Notes: generated by a model not told the origin, from the letters alone. A stretch of DNA of 64,000 bases from Epiperipatus broadwayi (GCA_028023455.1 JAQFVV010006306.1:1763001-1827000); one strand, 5' to 3'; shown: positions 1-11,060, counted from the first letter of the stretch. Numbers and translations: made by a program.

Positions 1-441
1 AATATATATTTTACATATAAAATTGGAATATAAACAAAGATAAAAAATTTAAGATTAGTATGTCTCCGTATCTGTATTTATACTGTGCCTACCGAAGTTT
101 GAGGTGAGTTTCAGTACGTGGTAAAATGTCAGTCCAAAAAAAATTTTTTCTTGTTTGATTTTGAATTGATTTGATGGTTGATAAAAGTGCAAATATGATA
201 ATTATTGAGGATGAGTAAAGGTAATTGCAATAACATGTTCACATATTTTAAGTCACTATTGTTTAAAAAGGAAATGTTATATTAAGTCAGTATACAGCTA
301 TAAAGATCGTAATCTTATTCAGTTATAGAGCTAATAATAGTAATATATTTTATTCCTTTCAAGAAGTATAATAACTAATCTTTCTTCTTGCAATCTTTCT
401 TATTGCATTCCAAATGTATATAATATAACATTAAATCATCT
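1..441. other. AT-rich intergenic sequence, nothing recognised
   Basis: No open frame of useful length, no inverted repeat and no recognisable element remnant was seen here. Confidence 0.5.
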
Positions 442-626
442 ATGCATCTTATCATTGTTTCCCAATGCTTTAATTACCACTATCTTTTACAGTTTCGATT
501 GCTCCAGCAATCTTCTTTAGAACTTTCTTTTTATACCTTCAAAGTTCTGAAGAAGATTGCTGGGGTAATTGAAACTGTAAAAGAAGGTGGTAATTAAAGC
601 ATTGTGAAAAAGTGATAAGGTGCATG
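442..626. repeat. Foldback (MITE-like) element, ~185 bp
   Basis: Two arms of about 85 bp are inverted copies of each other: the left arm begins ATGCATCTTATCATT and the right ends AAGTGATAAGGTGCAT. Inside, AGCAATCTTCTTTAGAACTT on the left is matched by AAGTTCTGAAGAAGATTGCT on the right. The loop is short and non-coding. No target-site duplication was resolved, so this could be a MITE or another inverted retroposed dimer like those nearby. Confidence 0.65.
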
Positions 627-774
627 GATTGTTTTAATATATTTTATTCTGTTACAAATTACAAAAAAATTCAAGTCAGGTGTCACATGACTTAATTTAA
701 TAAGCTTGTATTTACAAATGTTATATATAGAGCTCGCAAAATAAGCTCTTAACAAGCTTTGAGAATATCCCCAA

Positions 775-812
775 CCCCAAACCGGTTTCTGCTACTGGCG
801 TTCTCAGTGAGA
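775..812 (-). ncRNA. Hammerhead-like ribozyme, decayed, left arm
   Basis: Read on the minus strand: stem I strand, CTGAGAA core, a loop CGCCAGTAGCA, then GAAAC and ACCGGT, closing with TTGGGG. Stem II has lost one pair (TGC became CGC) relative to the family consensus TGC..GCA. Probably weak or inactive. Confidence 0.5.
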
Positions 813-1073
813 TGCTAGGATATTCAAGCATTAGATTAAAAATACCAGAGCAATCCCAGCACTTTATCTAATGGCAATTTTATATTGCTAAAGCTATTAA
901 TATATGGTGTATCTGAACTTAGTTCAGTCCCAAATGGCTATTTAAGTTAGATAGCTGGATTGGAAGACATATGGATGTCTGAAAATTTAAGATTTTCTAC
1001 TCAATAGTTATACATTAGATAAAGTGCTGGGCTTGCCCTGATATTTTTAATCTAATGCTTGAATATCCTGGCA

Positions 1074-1111
1074 CCTCACTGATGACACCAGTAGCAGAAA
1101 CTGGTCTGGGG
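1074..1111 (+). ncRNA. Hammerhead-like ribozyme, right arm
   Basis: CCTCA pairs with TGGGG as stem I (one G-U). The CTGATGA core is intact, GAAA is present at 1097-1100, and ACTGGT forms a minimal stem III followed by C as the cleavage-site base. Stem II (CAC..GCA) is mispaired, probably by CpG decay from TGC..GCA. Confidence 0.55.
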
Positions 1112-1171
1112 TTGGGGATATTCTCAAAGCTTGTTAAGAGCCTATTTTGTGAGCTCTACATATAACATTTT

Positions 1172-1571
1172 TTACAAATTAGAATGATTTGCTTTAATAA
1201 TATTAAAAGTTCGTTAGTTTAAATATTAAATTTTAATATTAATATTTGATTGTAATAAATCTGACAGTCTCTCATATGCTTTGATAGTTATAGTCTAAAG
1301 TTTTAATAACTTAGCTTTAATAAACTGAAGAGTAATTGGATGTGATTTGTCAATTGTTGGAATAAGCATCAAATATGAATTTATTATTTATTTTACATAT
1401 TGCTATTGTGATTGGATATTGAAAATCTTAACGTTATTTAATAGGATGATTTTATTTTATAATATATTAAGTGGGTGAAAATGGGAAAATAAGTTGGTTT
1501 AATTGATTAGGTATTATTGGGTATTTAATCTTATTATAATCAACTTAGTTATTAAAAGTATATTGATATTA
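1172..1571. other. Spacer between two HHR repeats
   Basis: AT-rich, no frame or structure recognised. Its last 17 bases (1555-1571) are the left target-site duplication of the next element. Confidence 0.4.
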
Positions 1572-1796
1572 AAACAGGCAAAATTCTCCATACAGTAGTG
1601 CCACCTTGTGCTAACCAGAGTAATCAATGGATGCCAGAAGGCTTGTGCATAAAATCCCTATCTAGTGCCTACTCATACAATATCCCCAGACTAGTTTCTG
1701 GCTTGTGGCCTTCATCAGTGAGGAGCCTACTGTATGGAGAGTTTTGCCTGTTTTAATAAGTTATGAGCAAGCATAAGAAATGGTGATCATGTGATG
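1572..1796 (-). mobile_element. HHR-bearing retroelement, family 1, short form (225 bp)
   Basis: It begins TAAAACAGGC, carries the family-1 body, then jumps from GTGAGGAGCC directly to the opposite terminus (TACTGTATGGAGAGTTTTGC) and ends GTGATCATGTGATG. A 17-bp imperfect direct repeat flanks it: AAAGTATATTGATATTA at 1555-1571 and AAAGTGTATTGACATTA at 1797-1813 (two mismatches, so an older insertion). Non-coding. The interior second arm of the longer copies (8944-9462, 51446-51963) is deleted. Confidence 0.75.
1684..1723 (-). ncRNA. Hammerhead ribozyme, well preserved
   Basis: On the minus strand: CCTCA stem I strand, CTGATGA, stem II GGC-CACAA-GCC, GAAA, minimal stem III (ACTAGT), C as cleavage-site base, then TGGGG closing stem I. 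All consensus core bases are present. The very short stem III matches the minimal type I hammerheads described in Penelope-like elements and animal retrozymes. Confidence 0.8.
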
Positions 1797-1813
1797 AAAG
1801 TGTATTGACATTA

Positions 1814-2316
1814 GGGGAATAGCAAGATTGAGTTAGCAGTATTTTTATTTTATTTAGTTGTAATTAGAAATCAATTATTGAGTTTTATATTTTATTAAAT
1901 ATCATCGATATTGTAAATTTGTAGGCATATTAAGATTATTATTTCATCAATCCATGAATTATTTTGTTTAAATATAAAATAAAAATAATGTTTGACTTTT
2001 GGTATAAGTTAGTATTATTATAAAGTGTGTTGATTCGTGGGGAATATTAAAGCGTATCTCTATAATTCTCGGTCATTAATTTCATTCTATTTTAAAGGAT
2101 CTATATTATAGGTATATACTGTTATTTATAAGAGAGTGATATTTAGTTTTATTGCTTTATCTTTGATCTACTGCAAATAATGCTATGTTAGTTTTGAGTA
2201 ATGTTTTATTTTGTTTTCTATCTGTTCTAAATGTTATTGGGACTTGAAGTTATAACAAAGATAATTATCATTATTTTAAATATTTGAAATACAGGCACTC
2301 TTCACATACCTGGAAC
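1814..2316. other. AT-rich spacer, nothing recognised
   Basis: No coding frame or repeat was recognised. Confidence 0.4.
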
Positions 2317-2431
2317 CTAATTGTAAATATAAGGGATTTGAACTCAGACTTTCAAGTACCCATCAACTATTGACACTATCTCATAACACTGATACACATG
2401 ACCACACACATGTAGAAAAGATAAATAATCA

Positions 2432-2473
2432 CCAACACACATATTTCATGCTAGGCCAGCACTCATCAGTTGG
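2432..2473 (-). ncRNA. Hammerhead-like ribozyme, family 3
   Basis: On the minus strand: CCAA stem I strand, CTGATGA, stem II TGCT-GGCCT-AGCA, GAAAT, a GTGT loop, and TTGG closing stem I. The base before stem I is G, which is not allowed at the hammerhead cleavage site, so this copy is probably inactive. Confidence 0.55.
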
Positions 2474-2621
2474 TCCTGATCATCATCATCAGATTTTCAG
2501 TAGTATGGATGGCTGAAGAGTTGGAGTAAATTGAAGCCTGTCCATTAAAGTATGACGATTTGTTATCTTTAATATTAACTGAACACTGATTATATATATG
2601 TGTGGGAGATGATAAACCGGA

Positions 2622-2663
2622 CCAACTGATGAGTGCTGGTTCAGCATAAAATACGTATATTGG
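2622..2663 (+). ncRNA. Hammerhead-like ribozyme, family 3, mutated core
   Basis: CCAA, then CTGATGA (2626-2632), then stem II TGCTG-GTT-CAGCA, then AAAA where GAAA is expected, and TTGG closing stem I. The G12 change predicts loss of cleavage. Confidence 0.5.
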
Positions 2664-2777
2664 TGATTATTTATTTTTTCTACACGTGCGGGCATGTGTA
2701 TCAGTGGTATGAGAGAGTGTAGATAGTTGACGAGTATTTGAAAGTCGGAGTTCAAATCCCCTATATTTATCAATGTT

Positions 2778-3278
2778 TTATTAAATTAAGTGTTAGATTG
2801 CTCTTCACTGATTGATATTCGTTTTAGTTTACATTATTAATTCATTCTGTTACAAATGGTGCTACAATCCACAGGCATTATTAAATTAGGATTGTTTTTC
2901 CTTAGTTTATTATTTTTATTCTGTTGCAAATGGTGATCAATAATTAGACTACAAGTCAGGATGCAGCATGGACCACATATTAATTTCATTACAAATGGCG
3001 CAACCAATTCAGGACAATTAAAGACCAAAATCAGACAAGTCAGAGTCTCATATGTAGAGAAATATAAAATGATATCTTGTGTACATTAATAATATGAAGA
3101 GATATTTTATACGCTTAAAAAAGGAAATGAATTTGGTTATTATTATCATTCTCTCACAGATTTTTATTGATAAACTGGAAGATTGAATGAACAGATATTT
3201 TATGTCAAATAATAAAATAATTTTAAAGTATTTTTGAAGAGTAGTAATCAATTTATAGAGCACACAGAAAGCTTATGT
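2778..3278. other. AT-rich spacer with three TTACAAATGG-type motifs
   Basis: Three short near-repeats (about 2849, 2932 and 2990) read TTACAAATGGTG, TTGCAAATGGTG and TTACAAATGGCG. They resemble LTR-end/primer-binding-site junctions but no LTR pair was found. No coding frame was recognised. Confidence 0.3.
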
Positions 3279-3754
3279 AAATAGTCTGAACAGGCATTAA
3301 CCTGTATTCAATGCGCTTTAAAATTGGCAATAATCAAGCATATTTTGCCGATAGAGGGATCTTCCAAGCCACAACACAAGATAGCGACTTTTATAAAGAT
3401 AAGAGTGGATGTCTTATCTTTAACCTAAATGTCCATTTATATAGGCGAATCTGAACATTAAGATCATACTATTAACTCGCTGTAAATCGCAAGATTTCGC
3501 GTAAGTTAATTTGTAAAGGAAATAGTGAATTTAAACAGTGAATAAAACAATTACTTCATACTTCCAAATCAAGATGCTTCAGATTTGCCTATATAAATGG
3601 ACATTTAGGTTAAAGATAAGATGGCCACTCTTATCTTTATAAAAGTCGCTATCTTGTGTCGTGGCTTGGAAGATCCCTCTATCGGCAAAATATGCTTGAT
3701 TATTGCGAATTTTAAAGCGCATTGAATACAGGTTAGTGCCTATTCAGACTATTT
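3279..3754. repeat. Foldback element, ~476 bp, arms ~174 bp
   Basis: The left arm (3279-3452) opens AAATAGTCTGAACAGGC and the right arm (3580-3753) closes GCCTATTCAGACTATTT. They stay paired through GACTTTTATAAAGATAAGAG and CCTAAATGTCCATTTATATA. The loop (3453-3579) is unique AT-rich DNA. No coding capacity. A one-armed relative lies at 57505-57690. No flanking duplication was resolved. Confidence 0.7.
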
Positions 3755-3831
3755 AAAGTATTTTTATAATTTGTTTTGATTAAAGAGAGGACATTATTTT
3801 TGCTATAATAATAATAATAATCAAAATAAAT

Positions 3832-4640
3832 ATGGAAACCAATAAAGTTGAAACATTATCAAAAACTAAAGATGTTATTCAGGGGTTGTTTAGAAAGATG
3901 ATGGATAAATTTGAAGAAATTAATAATAAATTTGGAGACATGAATAATAAATTTGAGATTCAAAGTAGAGAAAATAAAGAACGAAGAGAAGAATTGAATA
4001 ATAAGTTTGAGATCCAAAGTAAATAATTAAAAGAAGATAGCATAAAATTAAACGTAGAATCAGGGCAATTCAATTATAAACTGGATTTATTTAAAATTGA
4101 GTTAAATGCCATGAATGTGAGAGAAGAATTCAAATACAATTTGGATGTTAAATTAAGAGCATCTGGGGATAAGATCAATTGGATAAGTCACAAGAGCGGT
4201 TAGAAGTCAGATTTGAAAATTTAAGTAGTGAAATTAAAACATGTAATGTTGAGTATAAACAGTTGAATAAAATATTAAAACTGAAAAAGCTTATAATGAT
4301 GACCAAGAAGCTTCAAAATTGGAAGTAAATAATATTAAAATAGAATGGAAAGATATGCAGAATCGTATAAAAATAGAATATAAAGAAGTATATAAAAAAC
4401 ATAAGGCTGATAATGAAATAAAAAAAGTGCAAAAGGTATACAAGTAATCACAGGATGATTTAAAGGACATGCAAGAAGAATTGAACAGTATTGAAAAAGT
4501 GAGATCAGAAGAGTTAGATGAATTAAAGACAGATTAGATAATTATCAATTGTCTTCACAGGAATTAGAAAGCTGTAATAAAAAACCGAAACAAATTTACA
4601 GTAAGATAGAAGTCAATAGTAAATTTCTACAAGAGATACA
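3832..4640 (+). pseudogene. Decayed coiled-coil ORF, possibly a Gag-like remnant
   Basis: A 64-codon start (3832-4026) encodes a charged, heptad-rich segment with repeats of the form NNKFE, and similar Lys/Glu/Asn-rich coding continues in broken frames to about 4640, interrupted by TAA at 4024 and later stops. It resembles in style the N-terminal coiled coil of the Gag-like ORF at 54428, and such heptad repeats are common in animal LTR-retrotransposon Gag-like proteins. No zinc knuckle, protease or RT was seen nearby and no LTR pair was recognised, so the assignment is tentative; it could be an unrelated coiled-coil pseudogene. Confidence 0.3.
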
Positions 4641-7600
4641 TTAAATTTTGATGAGTAAGAGATAAGCATAAATAATAAGATATCAATAATGTTAGAGAAT
4701 ATGATGTTGGGGATGAAGAATACCCATTAAATGTACTAATGATCATATAGATAGGACATATAAATGTGAATGTTCAGAAGATAAGCTCATAAGTAAAGTT
4801 AATTATGATATATCATATCGCTGTATGGTGAGGAGACTAGTAAACACATGCGTAATTCAGAAAATTAAAGATGAAAGGATGAATAGCACATAACTAGATT
4901 TATCCAGCTTAAAGTCTCATTTATTATATTAGTATTATTTATTAATCCGATTAAAAATAGAGGAGACTTAAATCCAATGCTAAAGACTTTGGAAACAACC
5001 TTTTTCAATTTTTAATATAAATTTTAGGGTATTTACGTATTAGACCTGCTATGCCTTTTCACATCCACGTTGCTCTGCCGATACCTTGTGATTCTGTCAA
5101 ATAAATCTTGTGATCTCGTCAAATAACATGAACACTGGAACTTCTGACAAACTTAAGGAATAAATTTGTACACAAAAGTAATAAAAACACATTGCAATAC
5201 AAAATAAAAATATAGCCACAGGCAAGGAGACAAATAATTGTTTCATCGTGACAATTGAGGATAGAACAGCAGCAACTCTGGTGGAAGTGATCAAACAAAA
5301 TGTAGAAGAGGATTCAACAATTTATTCAGATTGCCGGAAAGTGTATAAAACTGAGGAATTACAATCTGCCAGATACAAACATTTTCTTGTCAATCATAGA
5401 TGACGCTTTCATTTACATTCTGGCCAATATCAAAAAACAAAATCAGTCCACCACAGTGATTCCTTATTAATTTTAATCACATTATACTTTAATTTGATTT
5501 AATTATATTTATGTGTGTATATATATAATAACTCTAAATATCTATTGAACCATTTACATATATATGGTTCAGATATACTGGCATTAGTACTATTTAAAAC
5601 AAAACTAAAAAAAGTTAAAATTTAAAGATCGTTCAAATGACACAATTTAATTTCTTTTTTTAGTTAGTATAATTTATTTATTTTTAAATCGTACAATGAA
5701 GGTTATTTGCATATGATATTATCTATTTAATTAATTAAAGTTAAGGATTGGAAAGAATGTAGGCACATGCAGATTACTAATCCACATAGAATAAAAGAAA
5801 GACATTATGCTACTTAAAGATAGCGGAAATATTTTATAAAAAAGAAACTTTGTAACAAAAAAGAAAAATAAATGTATAAGATTAGTATCTGGTATTCTGA
5901 TAAAAAAAAATAAAAGATAAAAAGATGTGCAGAAATCTCAAAACTGGATCGAGAGTATAAAAAAAAAGAATACAATTTTGATCAGAGTCTTGTTGTCATG
6001 TTTTTTCAGCTGACTATTTCCATTGGGATTGTGAGTAGCTAAATGTTTCTACCCAGGACTACTACACATTTGCTGAATGAAGTCTTTATGTGGGAATAGA
6101 AACAGGAGCATTTGTGGGCACCTTACATTATAAAGAGATTAATCCAAGAAGCTTTAGAGTCTAGCCTTAATTCAGACTAAGAATGTAAAAGAAGTCGACA
6201 GGGATTAAACTCAAAGGCCACGAGCTCATTCATCTCAAGAAATACATGTAAGCTACTGGTAAGCTATTATTATTCATACCCGATTTGTGACTAAACTAAA
6301 TGTTTGCAAACTAAATTAGCCATAAATGTTAACTATGAAGCTTCAAATACCGATAGAGACATTCTCTGATTTATTATATATAGACATTTTATCCATGGAT
6401 TGCTTTCTAGAAGAAATTAAGAAAAGAATTGAAATATGAACTTTTTAAATTAATAATTATTAGATAACGTTATTAATTTTAAGTATTAGATTTTATTATT
6501 AAGTTGTAAGAAATGTAGAATTACCTTTGCCTACATGCTTGTTTAAGCCTGGGGAAAATTCATAAAGAAATTTTATATAAAAGATTTAAGTGACGAGAAA
6601 ACAAAATCCCGATCTTATTTTAGTTATTTATTGCAAAAATACGTGATGTGATGTGGTGGAATTTAGTGGGTTAATAATCCTGGCACTCTTTTAAATAAAT
6701 AAAAAACCGATTCGGCCAGCAGTATACATTGTAATAAAGTATTAGGTCAAGTTAATCAGGAAATATAGCTACGTTTTTAGAAATGTTAACAAAATATTTT
6801 TGTTTTTCATAGCTTGATTAACTAGCACTTTTTAATGTGTAATAAAAGGCTTAAACCAAAATGTAAAATGCTATACTATATAACAAACTCACATAATATT
6901 CTACATCTACCAAATCTTATTTCAAATTTATATAAAAATTTTAGTACAAAAAAACACATTTAAATTCTGATAGTGTATACTTTAAAAAAATTCATTATAT
7001 TCAATGGTTTTGCAATCAAATTGATTATGATTTCTAGAAACACACATCTAAATATTTTAAATATTATTTTCATATGAAACATCTAATGTAAATCTGAATT
7101 CTCATTTAAATATTTAAACACATTTTTTTAATTAAAATTCTTGGACCTCATACAAATATATCAACATATCTTTTATATATAAAATGACAATTTATGATCA
7201 GTATTAAATTAAGACTACTTGATTTATGTATCTTAGACTGCCAATATAAAAACCTTAAATCTAATCCTCGACCTAATTGTTTTATTATGTCATCATTGTT
7301 TTCAGAAAATTAGAATAGTATGTATATAATAAATCCAAAGATAGGAAAAGAAAAATTAAGGAATCCTGATATATTGCTAATTCTAATATTTTGAACAGAT
7401 TTAGCAGTGACCAATAGAACATACTCTGGAATTTTGATCATTAAATAATGATTTTATTTTTAATAGTTGACTATCATAAATCTGAAATGTTGCACTGAAA
7501 GAAAACTCATCTACTGATATTTTATAGTACATTTATTCTGTTTCACATAATGATATACAAGTGATTTGTTCTATATAAATTCTACATTCATTTTAGTTTT

Positions 7601-7643
7601 TGAATTAAATATTTCCATGGATTGTTGTTATAATAAAGACCAG
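4641..7643. other. Long AT-rich stretch, no recognisable gene
   Basis: No frame of note or repeat was recognised. The segments AAGTGTATAAAACTGAGG (about 5338) and GAGAGTATAAAAAAAAAG (about 5951) look like TATA-type sequences but have no supporting context. Confidence 0.4.
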
Positions 7644-7901
7644 AAATGAGGAGATAATATCCATGTAAATAGACATAACCTATAACTTTTGATGTTGTCA
7701 AAGAATGATCAATTACTACTAATTGACAATTAATTGCAAAGTGTAAACAAGTTCTTTCATTAACCTGTAATAGCTCTTTTGTTGAAGTTTTTTATTGAAG
7801 TAGCTCCAGGGATTGTCAATTAGCAGTAATTGATCATTTGTTGGCAATATCAAAGGTTATAGGTTATTTCTATTTATATGGATATTATCTCCTCACTTCT
7901 A
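7644..7901. repeat. Foldback element, ~258 bp, arms ~88 bp
   Basis: The left arm starts AGAAATGAGGAGATAATATC, and the right arm ends GGATATTATCTCCTCACTTC. Internal parts also pair (ACCTATAACTTTTGATGTTG against CAATATCAAAGGTTATAGGT). The loop is about 80 bp. Non-coding. Confidence 0.65.
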
Positions 7902-8943
7902 TTCTTTTAGTTTTTACATAGATATTTTTATATATGCATTAATAGATATTGTATATATTTTCTATACATATTTATATGTAAAAGTTATTTATATGTTAAG
8001 ATATTAAAAAACTGTGTATGTATTATATAGTAGTGTAAAAATATATTATTTATAACTTTCAAAACGGAAGACATGGATAAAATTGGTTTGTTGTATTTTA
8101 AGAGATACTCAGTCTCCAGTTTACATATACACATAAAGACAATTCTCATCATGAATCTTACCTGAATTCACCTTCTTTTTTTTCCTGCTCAACAACTTTT
8201 TGAACAACAGGCGACATTAGAATTTTATTTATAAATATTCCAATAATAACATAAATATATATACATAATGGCCCCAAATAACCAGATCTTGAGAGAAATA
8301 AAAATTAATGATTAAGTGAGCTTAATGTAAACATACACTTTAAATAAAATAGCACATGGCTAAATAATAAACAATAGTAAATACAAAACAACTGCATTTG
8401 TAATTATATATACAACATTATTATATCTAATTTTTATCATTTTTTTAAATGGTTCATTCATTATTAACCACTATTAAATCACTATAGCATTTTAATTCCA
8501 GAAAAAGAAAAATATTTGGAAAGGAAAGAGAAAAAAACAGTTAAACAAAAATTTGATGATAATACTCCAAATCATGAACTACAAATACATCCATAAATAT
8601 TGTATGCTGTTTTAAAATCTGTTTATTTGACATCTTGTGATGTGGTCTTTTAACTTCTTTAGCAGCAAACACTGATTTTCCTAATTGTAATTCTCCATTG
8701 TATTCTATATTCAGCTATACACTCCTGAATGCAATTAATATTCTACCATTGAGAATACATAAGGTCTGTCTTGGCCATAAAAACATTTAATTTCACTATA
8801 AAATACTTGTTAGAAATTCTATGACTTTATTTGTTTACTTTCCACAAACAATTATATTAAACAGTTCATAATCAAAACCAATTAAAGTACTTCTGATAAT
8901 CATATGAATTATCTAATGAGCCTCCCAATACCAATCATATGAA
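7902..8943. other. AT-rich spacer, nothing recognised
   Basis: No gene or repeat recognised. The last 9 bases are the left target-site duplication of the next element. Confidence 0.4.
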
Positions 8944-9462
8944 ACAGGCCAAACTCTCCATATAGTAGTGCCACCTTGTGCTAACCAGAGTAATCAATGG
9001 ATACCAGAAGGCTTCTGCATAAAATCCCCATCTAGTGTCTACTTATCCAATATCCCCAGACTAGTTTCTGGCTTGTGGCCTTCATCAGGGAGAAGCCTTG
9101 GATCTGAGAGCACTGCACCTAGATCTTAGGATCCAAAACTATGAGACTTAAATTGAAAACACTATATTTTCAATCCAAGTTCATTAGCTTATATAGTCAT
9201 ATAGGTCTGAACTCAGTTCAGTACCTATACATTTTGGTGTCTTTGGTTCTTTAATAATCATAGCCATCACTATCCTATCAGGCAGAAACTAGTCTGGGGA
9301 TATTGGATGAGTAGGCACTAGATGGGGATTTTATGCGCAAGCCTTCTGGCATCCATTGATTACTCTGGCTTGCACTGAGTGGCAATACATATAGAGAGTT
9401 TTGCCTGTTTTAATAGCAGTTAAGAGCAAGCATAAGAAATAGTGATCACGTGATGTAACAGT
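8944..9462. mobile_element. HHR-bearing palindromic retroelement, family 1 (519 bp)
   Basis: A full-size family-1 copy. The left arm runs inward from ACAGGCCAAACTCTCC, the right arm runs outward and ends GTTTTGCCTGTTTTAATAG followed by a tail GAGCAAGCATAAGAAATAG. It is flanked by TCATATGAA at 8935-8943 and 9463-9471. The centre holds GAACTCAGTTCAG as in family 2. The left arm keeps a full hammerhead; the right arm has lost the CTGATGA part and begins at AGGCAGAAACTAG. Non-coding. Confidence 0.75.
9054..9093 (-). ncRNA. Hammerhead ribozyme, family 1
   Basis: Minus strand: CTGATGA, stem II GGC-CACAA-GCC, GAAA, ACTAGT, C, TGGGG. The 5' strand of stem I is altered (TCTCC instead of CCTCA), weakening stem I. 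Confidence 0.65.
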
Positions 9463-9471
9463 CATATGAAT

Positions 9472-10149
9472 TGTATTTACTTACTCATAAAATGTTCAAC
9501 TTAATATATGGAAGAAGTTTACATATGCTTTCTCCAACATAGTTTAAATGTGTTTTTCTGATAGATATGACTATGATCAACTATGACTAAGATCCAATTT
9601 ACAATTGATTTCTCCAACAGTTTAAATATTTTTATGGTTGATATGACTATTGTCAACTATCATTAAGATCCTCTTCTACATTGTTGCTAACCGCAATAGA
9701 TATTAATGTCATGAAAACAACACAACAACAAATAAACAGAAAGAAGACAATATATATATAAAAAGCAATGAAAATTAGAAAAAAGATACAAATCTTCATT
9801 ACAAAGAAATAAATTCATATATCAGATGACCTTAGTATTTATTTATGTTTTTTATTATCTTAGTTTATTATTTAAATAAGATATATTATTTTAAATGATA
9901 ATTTTGTTAGAGATTTTATGTTAGAAATGAAGTCTGAAATAGTCAAAGTATTGTTTTAATAAATATTGTTTTGATAATTTGATCGTAAATTTGAAGTGTA
10001 GTAATTGAGAATTGAGTTGGAGAGTTCTTCTCAATGTTAGCTGAAGTGAGTTTCGGTTAGCTTTTAGAAAGGGTACAATATATTATATTACATATATATA
10101 ATGTAGAGATGCCACCTTTATTGTTAAAAGGTTGCCATGTCAACAGTTT
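9472..10149. other. AT-rich spacer with a short near-duplication
   Basis: Two similar stretches occur at about 9520-9595 and 9610-9670 (CTTTCTCCAACATAGTTTAA and ATTTCTCCAACAGTTTAAAT, each followed by a GATATGACTAT segment). They are a direct duplication of roughly 95 bp. No coding frame. Confidence 0.4.
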
Positions 10150-10830
10150 GAAATTGGGATTATCTAAGTGTTACAATCCCTATTATCATTAATTAAAAAA
10201 CTTACATTTTTTTATTTTTATAATTTAGAAATTATGAATTCAGTTTATATACTAAAATGTTTGAATTGTATTAAAAATAAGAAAGATATGTCATATGTTG
10301 GGACTATAAAAAATAAATTAGCAACTAGATTAAAACAGCATTTAAATGATAAAAATTTTGCTGCTTTTGATCATATGACTAAGTTTAAACATAAAGATTT
10401 TGAAAAAGTCTTTGGAAGGTGTAAAATCATATTATGAAAGAATAATAAAGGAAGGAATTTATATTAGTAAAAGTAAACCTGAATTGAATAGAATTTTAAT
10501 AGAAAAGAAGGATAGAAAAAGAGAGAGATTTTTTTAATTAAATCATTTTTAGGATATAATTAGATAAAGTATATAAGTATAAAAAATATGATAAGGTTTT
10601 GAGATTGTTATAATAGAAAGGGTTTGAGTAAAGAGTATTATATATATATTGGGGGGATTGTTTGGCATATATTTATATTTATTATTATATATTTTTATTT
10701 TTCAGTTTCCTTGATAAAGACTATAATATTAAATAGTCGAAACGTTAGTGCATATTTATATATTTTTACAATAACCATATAAAAACAAGATTTAAAAAGA
10801 AGTTGGTACATTCAATTATGTATTGAATGT
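10150..10830 (+). pseudogene. 5'-truncated PLE, family C: GIY-YIG endonuclease tail
   Basis: From about 10220 the plus strand encodes a GIY-YIG-type segment: NSVYILKCLNC, then MSYVGTIKNKLATRLKQH, then a frameshift near 10430 with the frame resuming as ERIIKEGIYI and KPELN. The family member at 49128-49712 has the same order without the frameshift, which supports the reading. GIY-YIG is the DNA endonuclease that follows the reverse transcriptase in Penelope-like elements. RT is absent (5' truncation). The 3' tail contains TTGATAAAGACTAT..ATAGTCGAAACGTT (10712-10744), a hammerhead-like stem shared with the 49128 copy. Confidence 0.75.
10708..10748 (+). ncRNA. Hammerhead-like motif in PLE tail (degenerate)
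   Basis: CCTTGATAA, then AGACTAT paired with ATAGTC around a short loop, then GAAACGTT. The layout is core box, stem II, GAAAC as in a hammerhead, but the first box deviates from CTGANGA. The same motif stands at 49953-49985 in another copy, so it is a family trait. Confidence 0.45.
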
Positions 10831-10869
10831 TATGGATTATTTTGAAAAGGAAACTGTGTTGGTGATATT

Positions 10870-11060
10870 TTTACAATCTAGGGATTGATTTCTATCAGAT
10901 TTCAACACCTTTTGGAGAGATATAAGCATCAACATATGACCAAAGACATGTGAAAAAGACGTATGATCACCAAGATACACATTTCATGCTGAACCAATCT
11001 CTTACATATATCTTTATCATTGTTTAGTATATACAGATAACTAATTACTAAAGTTTAATT
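10870..11060 (-). repeat. Family 3 SINE-like repeat, 5' part lost
   Basis: On the minus strand: TTCAGCATGAAATGTG followed by TATCTTGGTGATCATACG, then TTTGGTCATATGTTGATGC and CCAAAAGGTGTTGAAATC. The CTGATGA half of the hammerhead is missing. The same order is found at 11290-11510. Confidence 0.5.

Larger units (their letters stand above)
662..1171. mobile_element. HHR-bearing palindromic retroelement, family 2 (510 bp)
   Basis: A non-coding element with inverted arms of about 160 bp (roughly 714-875 and 1012-1175). The 10-bp direct repeat TTACAAATTA lies at 652-661 and 1172-1181, consistent with a target-site duplication. Each arm carries a hammerhead-like core (minus strand 775-812, plus strand 1074-1111) pointing toward the outer end. 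The middle contains GAACTTAGTTCAG and a Leu/Ile-poor AT spacer. Family 2 is related to the pair at 11945-12720. The long TSD fits retroposition better than cut-and-paste transposition; the mobilising enzyme is not encoded here. Confidence 0.75.
2317..2777. mobile_element. Inverted pair of HHR + tRNA-like SINE repeats (family 3)
   Basis: Arms of about 160 bp (2317-2480 and 2615-2777) are head-to-head copies. Each carries a hammerhead-like core near the centre and, outward of it, a tRNA-like segment: on the right arm GTATCAGTGGTATGAGAG resembles a box A and GAGTTCAAATCCC a box B. The same family recurs as single copies at 10870-11060 and 11290-11510. A SINE combining tRNA-like promoter boxes and a hammerhead has a known precedent in the schistosome Sm-alpha family. 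The inverted arrangement repeats what is seen in other families of this window. Confidence 0.6.

Noticed and set aside
662-1171. Reading the hammerhead palindromes as DNA transposons with terminal inverted repeats (MITEs)
   Set aside because: TSDs are long and variable (9-17 bp), one end carries an extra non-inverted tail, and the arms contain ribozymes. This fits retroposition better.
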